Positions 32,197-40,944 of a stretch of DNA of 64,000 bases are shown piece after piece (within the stretch, counting starts at the first letter, position 1; every line of letters begins with the position of its first letter). Under the pieces are notes generated by a model. The model ran no database searches and was not told the DNA's origin. It saw only the letters and a list, made by a program, of their open reading frames with translations. The stretch is from Vulcanimicrobiota bacterium. GTDB taxonomy: Bacteria; Vulcanimicrobiota; Xenobia; Xenobiales; JADMJV01. The stretch spans positions 310,001 to 374,000 of the forward strand of contig JAHBVR010000004.1 of assembly GCA_019637395.1 (NCBI GenBank), in the 5' to 3' direction. The translations under genes were made by a program, and so were the position numbers.

Positions 32197-33450
32197 ATGA
32201 AAATATTTCTTCTCTGGTTCGCCCTGGCCGCGGCAGTAGCTGCGGAACCTTTCAAGACTGTGGGCGACGTATGGAAAGCGGGCCTGGCTAATTTGCCGGG
32301 TGGCTCGGGAATGAGTTCTTCTCTGTGTGTTCTCGATGAGCAGGGGCAGACGGTGCTTGAATGGGATAGTCAGCGCTTGTTGGTGCCGGCCTCCACCTTG
32401 AAATTGGCCACCGCTACGGGCATTTTGCAGCAGGGCGGGCAGACGCAGCAATTGGTAACCCGCCTGCAGATGGTTGGTCAGCGCGTGCGCCTGGTGGGAG
32501 ACTACGACCCGGAATTGACCTCGGGGGATATCGAGAATTTGGCCCTGGAACTGATTCCCAAGCTGAAAGGTCCGATTCTACTCGAAGTCACCCCACCGGA
32601 CCCGGAACCTTATCCACTCGGTTGGTCTTGGGACGACCTTTCCTCCAGTTTCGCTCCCCCTTTGAGTGCGCTGGTGTTCGATCACGGGCTTGTACCTCTG
32701 AAACTGACCGCAGCTACGCAATTGCAGGTGAAGGGCCCTCCCTGGGCGCCTTCAACCGGCCTGGGCTTTCTGCCTCGCATGGGGGAGTTCGAGATGCTGG
32801 TGCTACCTGGCTGGGAGAACTGGGTCATGGCCGGGCAACTCACCCCCGGTACCGAGGAGGCCGTGACCGTTCCCATGGTGCGACCCGAGCTGGCGGCCGC
32901 CCGCCTCCTCACCGAGGTCTTCAAACGCAATGGCGTAGCCGTGGAGGTGAGCGGTCCTCCCGGGAATTTCGGTCAGGGTGGGACCGCCATCGAGGTCAGT
33001 CACCGCAGTCGGGCCGTGCAGCAGATGCTGGTCCAGGGTCTGGCCGAGAGCGACAATCTGGTGCTGGAATGCCTCTATCGCCGCTTCCGCCGGCCGCTGC
33101 CCGGAGCCTGGGCCGGCCAGACCTTGCGCGTGGTGGATGGTTGCGGGCTTTCCCGCTACAACCTGGTGAGTACCCGCCAGTTGGTGCAGCTTTTTCAGAG
33201 CGAGCCGGCACTGGTGGATTATCTGCCCCGGGCCGGGGTGGACGGCACCATGAAACGCCGGGCCGCCGAAGGGCAGTTGCGCGCCAAGACCGGTACCATG
33301 AGTGGGGTCAGCGGGTTGGTGGGCGAGTTCACCGGAGTGAGCGGTAAACGCTATCGTTTCGCTCTTCTGCTCAACGGTTTCGTGGGCCCGGCCGCCCCTT
33401 TCAAGAAGGCGGAGGATGATCTGGTCGGGCTACTGGTCAAAAATCTGTAG
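32197..33450 (+). CDS. dacB: D-alanyl-D-alanine carboxypeptidase/endopeptidase (PBP4-type, S13)
   Basis: Periplasmic penicillin-binding protein that trims peptidoglycan peptides or opens cross-links. 417 residues, shorter than E. coli DacB (477). Signal peptide MKIFLLWFALAAAVAA; active-site Ser66-Thr-Leu-Lys69 in VPASTLKL; SDNLVLE as the S-x-N motif (about 288); AKTGTMSGVSGL as the K-T-G motif (about 366). The large inserted domain between motifs 1 and 2 is present but compact. Monocistronic as far as visible. Confidence 0.92.
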   Translation: MKIFLLWFALAAAVAAEPFKTVGDVWKAGLANLPGGSGMSSSLCVLDEQGQTVLEWDSQRLLVPASTLKLATATGILQQGGQTQQLVTRLQMVGQRVRLVGDYDPELTSGDIENLALELIPKLKGPILLEVTPPDPEPYPLGWSWDDLSSSFAPPLSALVFDHGLVPLKLTAATQLQVKGPPWAPSTGLGFLPRMGEFEMLVLPGWENWVMAGQLTPGTEEAVTVPMVRPELAAARLLTEVFKRNGVAVEVSGPPGNFGQGGTAIEVSHRSRAVQQMLVQGLAESDNLVLECLYRRFRRPLPGAWAGQTLRVVDGCGLSRYNLVSTRQLVQLFQSEPALVDYLPRAGVDGTMKRRAAEGQLRAKTGTMSGVSGLVGEFTGVSGKRYRFALLLNGFVGPAAPFKKAEDDLVGLLVKNL

Positions 33451-33494
33451 CCGTTCAGTACCTTTTCAGTACGTCCAGGTATCGTGATCCCACG

Positions 33495-34586
33495 ATGAAG
33501 AGAGTCTACTACCACAGCGGCTTTCAGAAGCCCAGCCTTCACTGGCGACGTCGGGGGGAAAGTGTCTTTCAGGTCAGCCTGATGCAGCGTGAGGGAGCCG
33601 GACGCAACGCCCAGGAGCATCTTTGGGCCTGCGCTCTGGCCGTGGATGCCCTGGAGGTGGTCGAGTTCTATATCGCTGACGGTGCCCGCCGTGATCCTTC
33701 CAATCGTTGGTATGAGAGCCGCACCAGCCTCAGCTTTTTGCAGGATGGCGAACTCTTCACCTATCGGCCCGCCGCCCGCGTGGAAAAGCCTCGCCGCGCT
33801 TACAGCACGGGTGCTCCGCCCTGTCTCTACTCGCATCATCTTGGCGAAAACCGCAGCTTCCGCGTCTACTTGCCCCGTGGTTACCGCCAGCATCTCTCGC
33901 GCCGTTACCCGGTCATCTATCTGCAGGACGGTCAGAATATTTTCGAATCCGGCTCTTTCGGCAGTTGGCAGGCCCAGCGTTCGCTGGATCGGGGCATCCG
34001 CCGCGGCGAGGTGGAAGAAGTCATCGTAGTGGCCGTCGACCACACCGCCGGCCGCTGGGATGACTACGTTCCCGCCGAAGACGGCGGAGCCAACGAGCGC
34101 TACGCCCGCTTTCTGAGCCAGGAACTCAAGCCCCACATCGATCGCACCTTCCGCACCCGCACCGGTCCGCAGGATTGCGCTCTGTTAGGTTCCAGCCTGG
34201 GCGGCGTGGCCGCTCTGAGCATCGCCTGGGACCACTTTCACCAGTTCGGTAAAGTGGCTTCGCTGTCGGGTTCCTGGTGGCTGAAGAAGTTTCAGCAGCG
34301 CATGCTGGGCCAGACCCGCCGCCCGCTCAAGATTTACGTCGACTCGGGCAATTCCGGCCCCTACAACGATTGCATCCACCACACCCTGGCCCTGCGCGAC
34401 GATCTGCAGACCCGGCTGGGCTACCAGATGGGACAGGACCTGTGCCACGTGGTCGGCGACCAGCAGGCCCACACCGAAGGGGCCTGGGGCCACCGCCTGA
34501 TCTTCGCCCTGCGCTTTCTCTTCCCGGCCGAAGGCGCCCCCGAAGAACGCGCCGAGCTGCCTTTGAGGCTGCGTAAGGCTGCCTGA
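33495..34586 (+). CDS. alpha/beta-hydrolase esterase of the CE1/enterochelin-esterase type
   Basis: 363 residues without signal peptide. The first 110 residues are an all-beta N-terminal module (VYYHSGFQKPSLHWRRRG, LEVVEFYIADGARRDPSN) like those of Fes/IroD-type esterases. The hydrolase part has FRVYLPRGYRQHLSRRYPVIYLQDGQN, VIVVAVDHT, the nucleophile elbow LLGSSLGGVAAL (Ser), YVDSGNSGPYND (Asp) and the HTEGAWGHR His. Substrate could be an esterified polysaccharide or siderophore; no iron-uptake genes are near. The 50-bp repeat array begins right after its stop. Confidence 0.82.
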   Translation: MKRVYYHSGFQKPSLHWRRRGESVFQVSLMQREGAGRNAQEHLWACALAVDALEVVEFYIADGARRDPSNRWYESRTSLSFLQDGELFTYRPAARVEKPRRAYSTGAPPCLYSHHLGENRSFRVYLPRGYRQHLSRRYPVIYLQDGQNIFESGSFGSWQAQRSLDRGIRRGEVEEVIVVAVDHTAGRWDDYVPAEDGGANERYARFLSQELKPHIDRTFRTRTGPQDCALLGSSLGGVAALSIAWDHFHQFGKVASLSGSWWLKKFQQRMLGQTRRPLKIYVDSGNSGPYNDCIHHTLALRDDLQTRLGYQMGQDLCHVVGDQQAHTEGAWGHRLIFALRFLFPAEGAPEERAELPLRLRKAA

Positions 34587-35072
34587 GCCCAGGCCTCTCC
34601 TGGAGACGGGCCCCCGCCCTGCCCGCCTGGAGCCGAGGCTTTGCCTCGCCTGCAGACGGGCCCCGTCCTGCCCGCCCGGGGCTGAGGCTTTGCCTCGCCT
34701 GCAGACGGGCCCCCGCCCTGCCCGCCCGAGGCCGAGGCTTTGCCTCGCCTGGAGACGGGCACCCCGACCTACCCGCCCGAGGCTGAGGCTTTGCCTTGCC
34801 TGCAGACGGGCCCCCGCCCTGCCCGCCTGGGGCCGAGGCTTTGCCTCGCCTGGAGGCGGGCACCCCGACCTGCCCGCCTGGGGCCGAGGCTTTGCCTCGC
34901 CTGGAGGCGGGCCCCCCGCCCTGCCCGCCTGGGGCCGAGGCTTTGCCTTGCCTGCAGACGGGCCCCCGCCCTGCCCGCCCGAGGCCGAGGCTTTGCCTCG
35001 CCTGGAGACGGGCACCCCGACCTGCCCGCCTGGAGCCCAGGCCTCGCCTGGAGGCGGGCCCCCCGCCTGGGG
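34587..35072. repeat. tandem array of about ten ~50-bp GC-rich hairpin units
   Basis: Eight clear units start with GAGGCTTTGCC at 34635, 34684, 34734, 34785, 34835, 34886, 34937 and 34987 (spacing 49-51 bp), flanked by degenerate copies near 34590 and 35035. Each carries the small palindrome CGAGGC-TTT-GCCTCG (some copies lost one arm base) followed by CCTGCAGACGGGCC or CCTGGAG(G)CGGGC and CCCGCCC stretches. Subtypes alternate (CTGCAG, CTGGAGAC, CTGGAGGC). Spacing varies by one base, so it does not hold a coding frame even though GC-rich frames stay open on both strands. It fills the gap between two convergent genes. Function unknown; transcription barrier or a mobile-derived repeat are options. 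Confidence 0.9.
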
Positions 35073-35564
35073 TCAGTCTCGGGGGAGGTCGATTCGCACC
35101 TGGCTCACGACTCCTTGGGAGAGTACCGTGATGGTTACTTCTGGGAACTTCCAGGTGGTGTCTTCGAGCCAATGGGTCTGCTCGGAGCGGAACGGTCTGC
35201 CGAGAAATTCAACTGAGCTGAGGGGGCGGCCCGCATCCAGCTGATAGTCTTTGCTGCCCACAGCCAGACTTGTGCCCCACACGCTGCAAACGAGCGATTT
35301 TTCAAAAATCACCTGAAGCATGGGAAGGTCTGGGGGCTTGGACTTTCCCCAGGTCCAGACGGTCACATCCTCGCGCATTTTAGGGTAGTAACTTTCGACG
35401 TCATCGGGTTTGCCGACCACCTGGAGGACCTGAGCTTCGTCGTAACCGAGATGGACTCCGTGCACCGCGCAGTTGGCGCGGGTGGGCAGCATCTTCGGTG
35501 CCTGCCTCCACGACCACAGCGAGGTGGCCAGCAGCACCAGGAGCAACGGGAAGAACCTCTTCAC
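35073..35564 (-). CDS. hypothetical secreted protein, BamE/SmpA-like segment
   Basis: 163 residues. Signal peptide or signal anchor MKRFFPLLLVLLATSLWSW. The segment HGVHLGYDEAQVLQVVGKPDDVESYY has the G..R..V...LG.P shape of BamE/OmlA-like domains; then WTWGKSKPPDLPMLQVIFE and SVEFLGRPFRSEQ. These folds are usual in small envelope proteins. Not recognised further. Its stop is immediately followed by the repeat array. Confidence 0.65.
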   Translation of the reverse strand: MKRFFPLLLVLLATSLWSWRQAPKMLPTRANCAVHGVHLGYDEAQVLQVVGKPDDVESYYPKMREDVTVWTWGKSKPPDLPMLQVIFEKSLVCSVWGTSLAVGSKDYQLDAGRPLSSVEFLGRPFRSEQTHWLEDTTWKFPEVTITVLSQGVVSQVRIDLPRD

Positions 35565-35599
35565 ATGGCGCCGTTTTCAGCACTTGCGCCGGGAAGCCT

Positions 35600-36565
35600 C
35601 TAGTTGCTGGTGATGTGGCCGGCCATGACCTGGCGCTGCTGGCCGTTTTCGAGCACTCCCATGTTGGTGGCGTAGTGGTCGAAGGCGTCTTCATTGCCCT
35701 GGCTGTAGAACATCTGCGGCTGGTTGGTTTTGGGGGCCGGGTCGTAGACGTAGGTTTTGCCGTCTTTGTCTTTGCCCACCACCACGAAATGGTCGAGGTT
35801 CTGGCCATCGCCTTGGTGGGCCACGAATTTGACGAAGCTTTGTCCGGGTTTGAGGTTGTCGATTCGGTCGTAGGTCTGACTGCCGTCTTCTTCGACCTGG
35901 TTGCCGTTCTTGGTGACCTTGCGGCCGTTGACTTCGGAGAAGGCGGAGTTTTCCTCGACCTTACCGGAGAGCTCGCGCTGCATCTTGGAGAGGGCCTCGG
36001 CTGACATACCGGGTTTGTCGCCGGTGTGGTAGGTCTCGTACATCATGTGCTGCAGCTTGCTCAGGTCCTCGTGGGTGGCCTGACTCGGTCTGGCCTTCAG
36101 GCGTTGCTGAATTCCCTCGATGTCGTCCTTGAATTTGGGGTTGGCCTGGGCCAGCTTGCCGGCTAACTTATCGGTCGCTTCCGGGCCGCTCATCACGGCC
36201 TGACCCAGAACGGCGGCCGGACCACAGCGATTTTCCTGCTCCTGTTGGCTGCCCGGGCCGCCATACTGGCTCTGGCCGTTGAGGATCTTGGCGCCGTCCC
36301 ATTTGCCGTCGCCGCCCACCAATTTCTCCGAGCCGTTGGTTACGTGGGGATTCTCGGCGTAGTCGGGTTTGCTGGGCAGGGGAGCGGGCTGGGGCTGGGG
36401 AGGGGCCTGTGGCTGGGGGGCCACGGCCGCCGGCGGCTCGCTTTTGGGACCCAGGGCGCTGTTGGCTTTCTCGGCCAGCCATTTGCCGACCACCACCGGC
36501 GCCGTGATGGGATTGGTCAATCCGGCTACCGTTGCTACTTTGCCTGCCCAGCTTGGAACTTCCAT
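35600..36565 (-). CDS. C39-like cysteine peptidase-domain protein with disordered N-terminus
   Basis: 321 residues from ATG 36565 (GAGGGCG upstream). Residues about 1-40 are hydrophobic/helical (AGKVATVAGLTNPITAPVVVGKWL), 43-80 a Pro/Gln-rich linker (PPAAVAPQPQAPPQPQPAPL). From about residue 112 a papain-like C39/C70-type core: ENRCGPAAVLGQAVMSG (candidate nucleophile Cys), NLKPGQSFVKFVAH, LDHFVVVGKDKDGKTYVYDPAP (candidate His and Asp). No Sec signal. Such modular, linker-bearing cysteine peptidases often are secreted effectors or processing enzymes. Divergent from the HAD gene with about 100 bp shared upstream. Confidence 0.6.
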   Translation of the reverse strand: MEVPSWAGKVATVAGLTNPITAPVVVGKWLAEKANSALGPKSEPPAAVAPQPQAPPQPQPAPLPSKPDYAENPHVTNGSEKLVGGDGKWDGAKILNGQSQYGGPGSQQEQENRCGPAAVLGQAVMSGPEATDKLAGKLAQANPKFKDDIEGIQQRLKARPSQATHEDLSKLQHMMYETYHTGDKPGMSAEALSKMQRELSGKVEENSAFSEVNGRKVTKNGNQVEEDGSQTYDRIDNLKPGQSFVKFVAHQGDGQNLDHFVVVGKDKDGKTYVYDPAPKTNQPQMFYSQGNEDAFDHYATNMGVLENGQQRQVMAGHITSN

Positions 36566-36665
36566 TGTCACGCCCTCGCTCTCTTTGGCCGAGAATAGAC
36601 ATTCATCGTTAATCGGGTCTTGTCCACGCCAGGAGAATGTAAACAAAGAGTTAACTTTTGCTCCT

Positions 36666-37571
36666 ATGCAGATCGGGTCGATGGGTCCTTTTCAGTCCCG
36701 GATGAGCGGAACGCAGGCGCGTTCGGCACCGGAGAAGTTGCTTTATTCCGATATTGACGACACCTTCACCACCAAGGAACTCAACGCCGAGAACCATGAG
36801 CGCATGCGCCAGTGCATGGCGGAGGCTCCGGAGCTGGCTTTCGGTTTGAGCACCGCTCGCCGCATGGAGGACGTCAAGAAGCTGGCTGATCGGCTGAAAG
36901 GCTTTCCGCTGTGTTTTCTGGGCGCCAGCAACGGAGCCGAACTTTACATCAACGAGAAAAATTTGCCCGCCGACGAGTGGCTGATGAGTCTGACCAAGGA
37001 CGATCAGGATCCCACTTATCGAGCCGAGGTTGCCGGCAAGCTTCCGGGGTGGGAGCCGGTGACCGCCGTTCCGGCCGCCCTGCAACAGTGGGGCTTCGAG
37101 GAGGTCCCGGGTAAGCCCGGCGGGCGCGAGTTTCGCAATGGGGACGCCGTAGTGCTGATCTTCCCGGGCAATTCCGCCTTCAGTCTGAAAGGGGGCGAGG
37201 CCGGTCTGGGAGTCAAAATTTCACAGGCTCTACAGTCGAGCTACGCCAAACTGGGCATCGCCACCGAGGATGAGGTCAATAAAACCAAATCCGGCTACGA
37301 AATCCATCAGGTGCTGCCCCGCGAGGTTAACAAAGCCAGCCTGCTCGAGCATCTGGTGGCGCGCATTCCTTCGCTGACCACGGTCATCACCGCCGGCGAT
37401 GGTCCGGCCGATAAGCAATTGCTGCCCGACCAGGTAGCCGGCCGGCCCAATCTGAGAATTGTCGCCGGCGACGGGCTGGAGCTCAAAGAGCGTCTGGGTG
37501 GTCAGGAGCAGGTGGCCTGGGTGGCCAGCGGGGATCTGGCCCCGGCTCTCAACCGCTATCTTAACTCTTAA
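36666..37571 (+). CDS. HAD-superfamily phosphatase (sucrose/mannosyl-phosphoglycerate phosphatase-like)
   Basis: 301 residues from ATG 36666. After 24 flexible residues (MQIGSMGPFQSRMSGTQARS) the HAD core starts: LLYSDIDDTF (nucleophile Asp-x-Asp), AFGLSTARRMEDV (motif II), an inserted C2-type cap (about 75-190), NKASLLEHLV (Lys, motif III) and TVITAGDGPADKQLL (motif IV). This is the Cof/SPP subclass that dephosphorylates sugar phosphates. No sucrose or compatible-solute synthase in the window. Its 3' end overlaps bipA by 11 bp, convergent. Confidence 0.82.
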   Translation: MQIGSMGPFQSRMSGTQARSAPEKLLYSDIDDTFTTKELNAENHERMRQCMAEAPELAFGLSTARRMEDVKKLADRLKGFPLCFLGASNGAELYINEKNLPADEWLMSLTKDDQDPTYRAEVAGKLPGWEPVTAVPAALQQWGFEEVPGKPGGREFRNGDAVVLIFPGNSAFSLKGGEAGLGVKISQALQSSYAKLGIATEDEVNKTKSGYEIHQVLPREVNKASLLEHLVARIPSLTTVITAGDGPADKQLLPDQVAGRPNLRIVAGDGLELKERLGGQEQVAWVASGDLAPALNRYLNS

Positions 37572-39402
37572 GGGCGGCTTCGGCTTCCTTTTCTTTCTGC
37601 TTACGGACCCGGTTGCGATCATGGGGAGAGAGCAGGGCCTTGCGCACACGGATCTTGGTGGGGGTGATCTCCACCAGTTCGTCGTCGGCAATGTACTCCA
37701 GCGCCTGTTCCAGGCTCATGCGGCGGGGCACGTTGAGCTTCACGGTTTCCTCGGCGTTGGAAGTGCGGATGTTGTTGACGGCTTTCTTCTTGCAGATGTT
37801 GACTTCCAGGTCGCCGGGACGGCAGTTCTCGCCCACGATCTGGCCCATGTAGACTTCCTCGCCGGGGTCGACGAAGAAGACGCCGCGATCCTGCAGGTTC
37901 AGTAACGCATAGGAAGTGACCGGTCCGGGCTCGGAGGCAATGAGCACGCCGCGGTTGCGCGGAGCCAGCTCGCCTTTGTAGGGTCCGAAGCCGGCCGATA
38001 AGTGGCTCATGATGCCGTAGCCGCGAGTCTGGGTCAGCAACTCCGAGCGGAAGCCGATCAAACCGCGCATGGGAATGAGGAATTCCAGGCGGATCCGGCC
38101 GCTGCCGCTGCCCGTCATGTTGGTCATTTCAGCGCGGCGCTCGCCCATGCGCTCCATGACCGCTCCCATGGACTCCTCGGGAATGTCCAGCGTCAGATTT
38201 TCCATCGGTTCCTGCAGTTCGCCATCGACACGGCGCATGAGCACGCGCGGCGAGGAAACGGCCAGCTCGTAGCCTTCCCGGCGCATGGTCTCGAGCAGAA
38301 TGGAAAGATGCAGCTCGCCGCGCCCGCAAACTTCAAAGGTGTCGGTGGAATCGCCCTGGCTGATGCGCATCGAGGGGTTGCGTTCCCCTTCTTTGCGCAG
38401 CCGGTCGCCCAACTGGCGGGAAGTGACGTATTTGCCTTCTTTGCCGGCATTGGGGCTATCCGACACCTGGAAAGTCATGGCCAGGGTCGGCTCGTCGATG
38501 GTCAGACCAGGTAGCATGGCGGGATTTTCTTTGTCGGTAATGGTGTCGCCCAGGCTGATTTGAGGCAGGCCGGCCAGACAGAGGATGTCGCCCACCGACG
38601 CCTGGTCGGTCTGGGCGCGCTTGAGTCCTTCGAAGCGGAAGAGATGGCTGATGCGGCCGGTCTTGAGCGTTTCCAGCGAAGAACCGAAGGCGATCTGGGC
38701 GGAACTCTTGAGAGTACCTTGCTTGATGCGCCCGATGGCCAGACGGCCGATATAGTCGTCGTAATCCAAGCTGGTGACCATGATCTGCAGGGGAGCCTCC
38801 GGGTCCCCCTTGGGGGCGGGCACGTGCTTGACCACGGTCTCGAAGACCGGCTGCATATTTTTCATTTCATCGCCCAAGTGGTGGCCGGCGATACCGGAAC
38901 GGGCCGAGGCGTAGACGATGGGAAAATCGATTTGCTGATCGTTGGCGCCCAGTTCGATGAAGAGCTCCAGCACTTCGTCGACCACCTGCTCGGCGCGCGC
39001 GTCGGGGCGGTCGATTTTGTTGATCACCAGAATGGGAACCAGGCCGTAGTGAAGAGCTTTCTGCACCACGAAACGAGTCTGGGCCATGGGGCCTTCGGCC
39101 GCGTCCACCAGCAAGAGAGCGCCGTCCACCATGTCCAGGATGCGCTCCACCTCGCCGGAGAAGTCGGCGTGGCCGGGGGTGTCCACGATGTTGATGGTGT
39201 GTTCGCCGAACTGGATCGAGGTGTTCTTGGAAAGAATGGTGATGCCGCGCTCGCGCTCCAGGTCATTGGAGTCCATCACTCGTTCGGTCATTTCCTGATT
39301 CTGGCGGAACACCCCCGACTGGCGGAGCAGCGCGTCCACCAGGGTGGTCTTGCCATGGTCGATGTGAGCGATGATGGCGATATTGCGGAGATGAGAAGAC
39401 AT
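37561..39402 (-). CDS. typA: ribosome-associated GTPase BipA/TypA
   Basis: 613 residues from ATG 39402. Translational GTPase that binds the ribosome like EF-G and is needed in stress, low temperature and ribosome assembly. G1 [16 protein letters not shown]2/G3 ERERGITI and [15 protein letters not shown]4 NKIDRPDA, G5 region [10 protein letters not shown], then the EF-G-like domains ([15 protein letters not shown]) and the BipA-specific C-terminal ([15 protein letters not shown]). Complete and of standard length. Confidence 0.97.
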   Translation of the reverse strand: MSSHLRNIAIIAHIDHGKTTLVDALLRQSGVFRQNQEMTERVMDSNDLERERGITILSKNTSIQFGEHTINIVDTPGHADFSGEVERILDMVDGALLLVDAAEGPMAQTRFVVQKALHYGLVPILVINKIDRPDARAEQVVDEVLELFIELGANDQQIDFPIVYASARSGIAGHHLGDEMKNMQPVFETVVKHVPAPKGDPEAPLQIMVTSLDYDDYIGRLAIGRIKQGTLKSSAQIAFGSSLETLKTGRISHLFRFEGLKRAQTDQASVGDILCLAGLPQISLGDTITDKENPAMLPGLTIDEPTLAMTFQVSDSPNAGKEGKYVTSRQLGDRLRKEGERNPSMRISQGDSTDTFEVCGRGELHLSILLETMRREGYELAVSSPRVLMRRVDGELQEPMENLTLDIPEESMGAVMERMGERRAEMTNMTGSGSGRIRLEFLIPMRGLIGFRSELLTQTRGYGIMSHLSAGFGPYKGELAPRNRGVLIASEPGPVTSYALLNLQDRGVFFVDPGEEVYMGQIVGENCRPGDLEVNICKKKAVNNIRTSNAEETVKLNVPRRMSLEQALEYIADDELVEITPTKIRVRKALLSPHDRNRVRKQKEKEAEAALKS

Positions 39403-39409
39403 TGGGGTC

Positions 39410-40099
39410 CTAACTTTGGTGCCTGCGCACGACGATCTGATTTTGCTTGTGTTTGATGACACTATGAGCCGGATAGTAGCCGGCCAAACTCGATAGCGCG
39501 TAGGCCAGCGAATGTTTCCCCACCAGCGTGCCCGGATTGGTCACGCTATTGCAGCCCAGACTGACGCCATCCCCCAAAATGGCGCCAAACTTACGCAATC
39601 CACTATCGTGAATGGTGCTGTCAATCTTGATTTTCACGCTGGTCTTGCCCATATCCACGCGCACGTTGGCCAGCTTGGTACCCGCCCCCAGGTTGACTCC
39701 ACGCCCCAGAATCGAATCGCCCAGATAAGCGAAGTGGGCCGCCTTGGCGCCGGGCAACAGCAGCGAGTGCTTGACCTCGGTATCGTGGCCGATCAGCGAC
39801 TTCTCGGCGGCGAAGACGTCGCCGCGCACGTAGGCACCGAAGCGCAGTTCGGCGCCGGCCAGAATCACGGTCGGACCGGCGATGAAGACGCCCGGCTCGA
39901 TCCTGGCCCCATCCTGGATGTGTACCTCACCCTGGATGATGACGCCTTCGGGCAAGTCGGCGGGGCGATGGGCGCCGTGTTCGGCCAGATAGGCGCGCAC
40001 AAAGGCTTTCAGGCCATGGAGGGGCTCCCAAGGGAGGGTCAGGCCGTTGAAGAGACGATAGACGGATTCCTCTCCAAGGTCAAAAAAATCAGCGAGCAC
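39410..40099 (-). CDS. left-handed beta-helix acyltransferase-like protein
   Basis: 229 residues from GTG 40099 with AAAGG upstream. N-terminal helical part (FFDLGEESVYRLFNGLTLPW), then hexapeptide repeats: GVIIQGEVHIQDGARIEPGVFIAGPTVILAGAELRFGAYVRGDVF and SILGRGVNLGAGTKLANVRV, the left-handed beta-helix of GlmU-like or UDP-sugar acyltransferases. It resembles the C-terminal half of sugar nucleotidyltransferases without the nucleotidyltransferase domain. 7 bp downstream of bipA start on the same strand (upstream in transcription). Substrate unknown. Confidence 0.78.
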   Translation of the reverse strand: MLADFFDLGEESVYRLFNGLTLPWEPLHGLKAFVRAYLAEHGAHRPADLPEGVIIQGEVHIQDGARIEPGVFIAGPTVILAGAELRFGAYVRGDVFAAEKSLIGHDTEVKHSLLLPGAKAAHFAYLGDSILGRGVNLGAGTKLANVRVDMGKTSVKIKIDSTIHDSGLRKFGAILGDGVSLGCNSVTNPGTLVGKHSLAYALSSLAGYYPAHSVIKHKQNQIVVRRHQS

Positions 40100-40219
40100 G
40101 GACCGGCAGCCTTTCTGGGCAAAATAAAACAGCCTGCAGGGTATGGTCAGCAGGCCGATCTGTCAAGTGTTAGTCCGGACCGGTTTATACTCCATGGTGG
40201 GGGTGGTAAGTCAGAGCCT

Positions 40220-40864
40220 ATGCGTAGCCTGACGGTCTTTTTTTTGTTGCTGTCCGCACTGGCCTGGAGCCAGCCTGCACCCGACCCTGAGGGGGCGGCC
40301 CAACTGGTGGAGTTGAAACGGGTGGTGCCGAGCATTCACCTGGAAGTACGCTACGCCACCTCTAACAACTTCATGAAGAAAGTGCTTTATCCCCAGGCCC
40401 GCATTTTCGTGCGCCGGGAGGTGGCGGAATCGCTCAAGCGGGTACAGGCCCGGCTGGCCAACCATGATCTATCGTTGCTGGTTTTTGACGGCTACCGTCC
40501 CTGGCGCATCACCAAGAAGATGTGGGATGACACGCCCCCGGAGAATCACAAGTTTGTAGCCGACCCGGCCAAAGGCTCGAAGCACAACCGGGGCGGTGCG
40601 GTGGACCTGACGATTATGAACGTGAAAACCGGCAAACCGCTGGAAATGACCTCGGCTTATGATGAGTTTTCGCCGCGAGCCGCCTTTAACTACCCCGGTG
40701 GGTCGGCTCAGTCCCACAAGAACCGGGACTTCCTGCGCCGGGTGATGGAAGCCGAGGGTTTTCAGGTGTTGCCTCACGAGTGGTGGCACTTTGACTACAA
40801 AGGTTGGAAAAATTTCCCCCTGCTCGATTACTCTTTCGATGAGCTGGACGCTTTGCAAAAATAG
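40220..40864 (+). CDS. D-alanyl-D-alanine dipeptidase (VanX/DdpX family)
   Basis: 214 residues from ATG 40220 with signal peptide MRSLTVFFLLLSALAWS. Zinc peptidase of family M15D: KHNRGGAVDLT supplies metal His and Asp, and HEWWHFDY supplies catalytic Glu and third ligand His; VFDGYRPWR and the FMKKVLYP loop are also typical. VanX cleaves D-Ala-D-Ala in resistance; the periplasmic signal here points to peptidoglycan recycling (DdpX-like) instead. No vanHA neighbours, so a resistance cluster is unlikely. Confidence 0.92.
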   Translation: MRSLTVFFLLLSALAWSQPAPDPEGAAQLVELKRVVPSIHLEVRYATSNNFMKKVLYPQARIFVRREVAESLKRVQARLANHDLSLLVFDGYRPWRITKKMWDDTPPENHKFVADPAKGSKHNRGGAVDLTIMNVKTGKPLEMTSAYDEFSPRAAFNYPGGSAQSHKNRDFLRRVMEAEGFQVLPHEWWHFDYKGWKNFPLLDYSFDELDALQK

Positions 40865-40944
40865 CCGAGGGTCTACTTTTTTGTAACACGCCTTCTTTCA
40901 GGTTTCCTTAAACTGTAAACACTACAGATTGGGGAAATCCAACC

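Noticed and set aside
33351-34136. Minus-strand frame opposite the esterase gene
   Set aside because: Shadow of the CE1-like esterase, whose nucleophile elbow and catalytic residues are clear.
34185-35244. Long GC-rich open frames on both strands across the repeat array (for example the minus-strand frames of 276 and 281 codons and the plus-strand frames of 184 and 158 codons)
   Set aside because: They consist of the repeat units translated in different frames; unit spacing drifts by one base, and they overlap real genes on both sides.
40220-40864. VanX-like gene as part of a vancomycin-resistance cluster
   Set aside because: It has a Sec signal peptide, and no vanH/vanA or VanRS genes are adjacent; a peptidoglycan-recycling role fits better.
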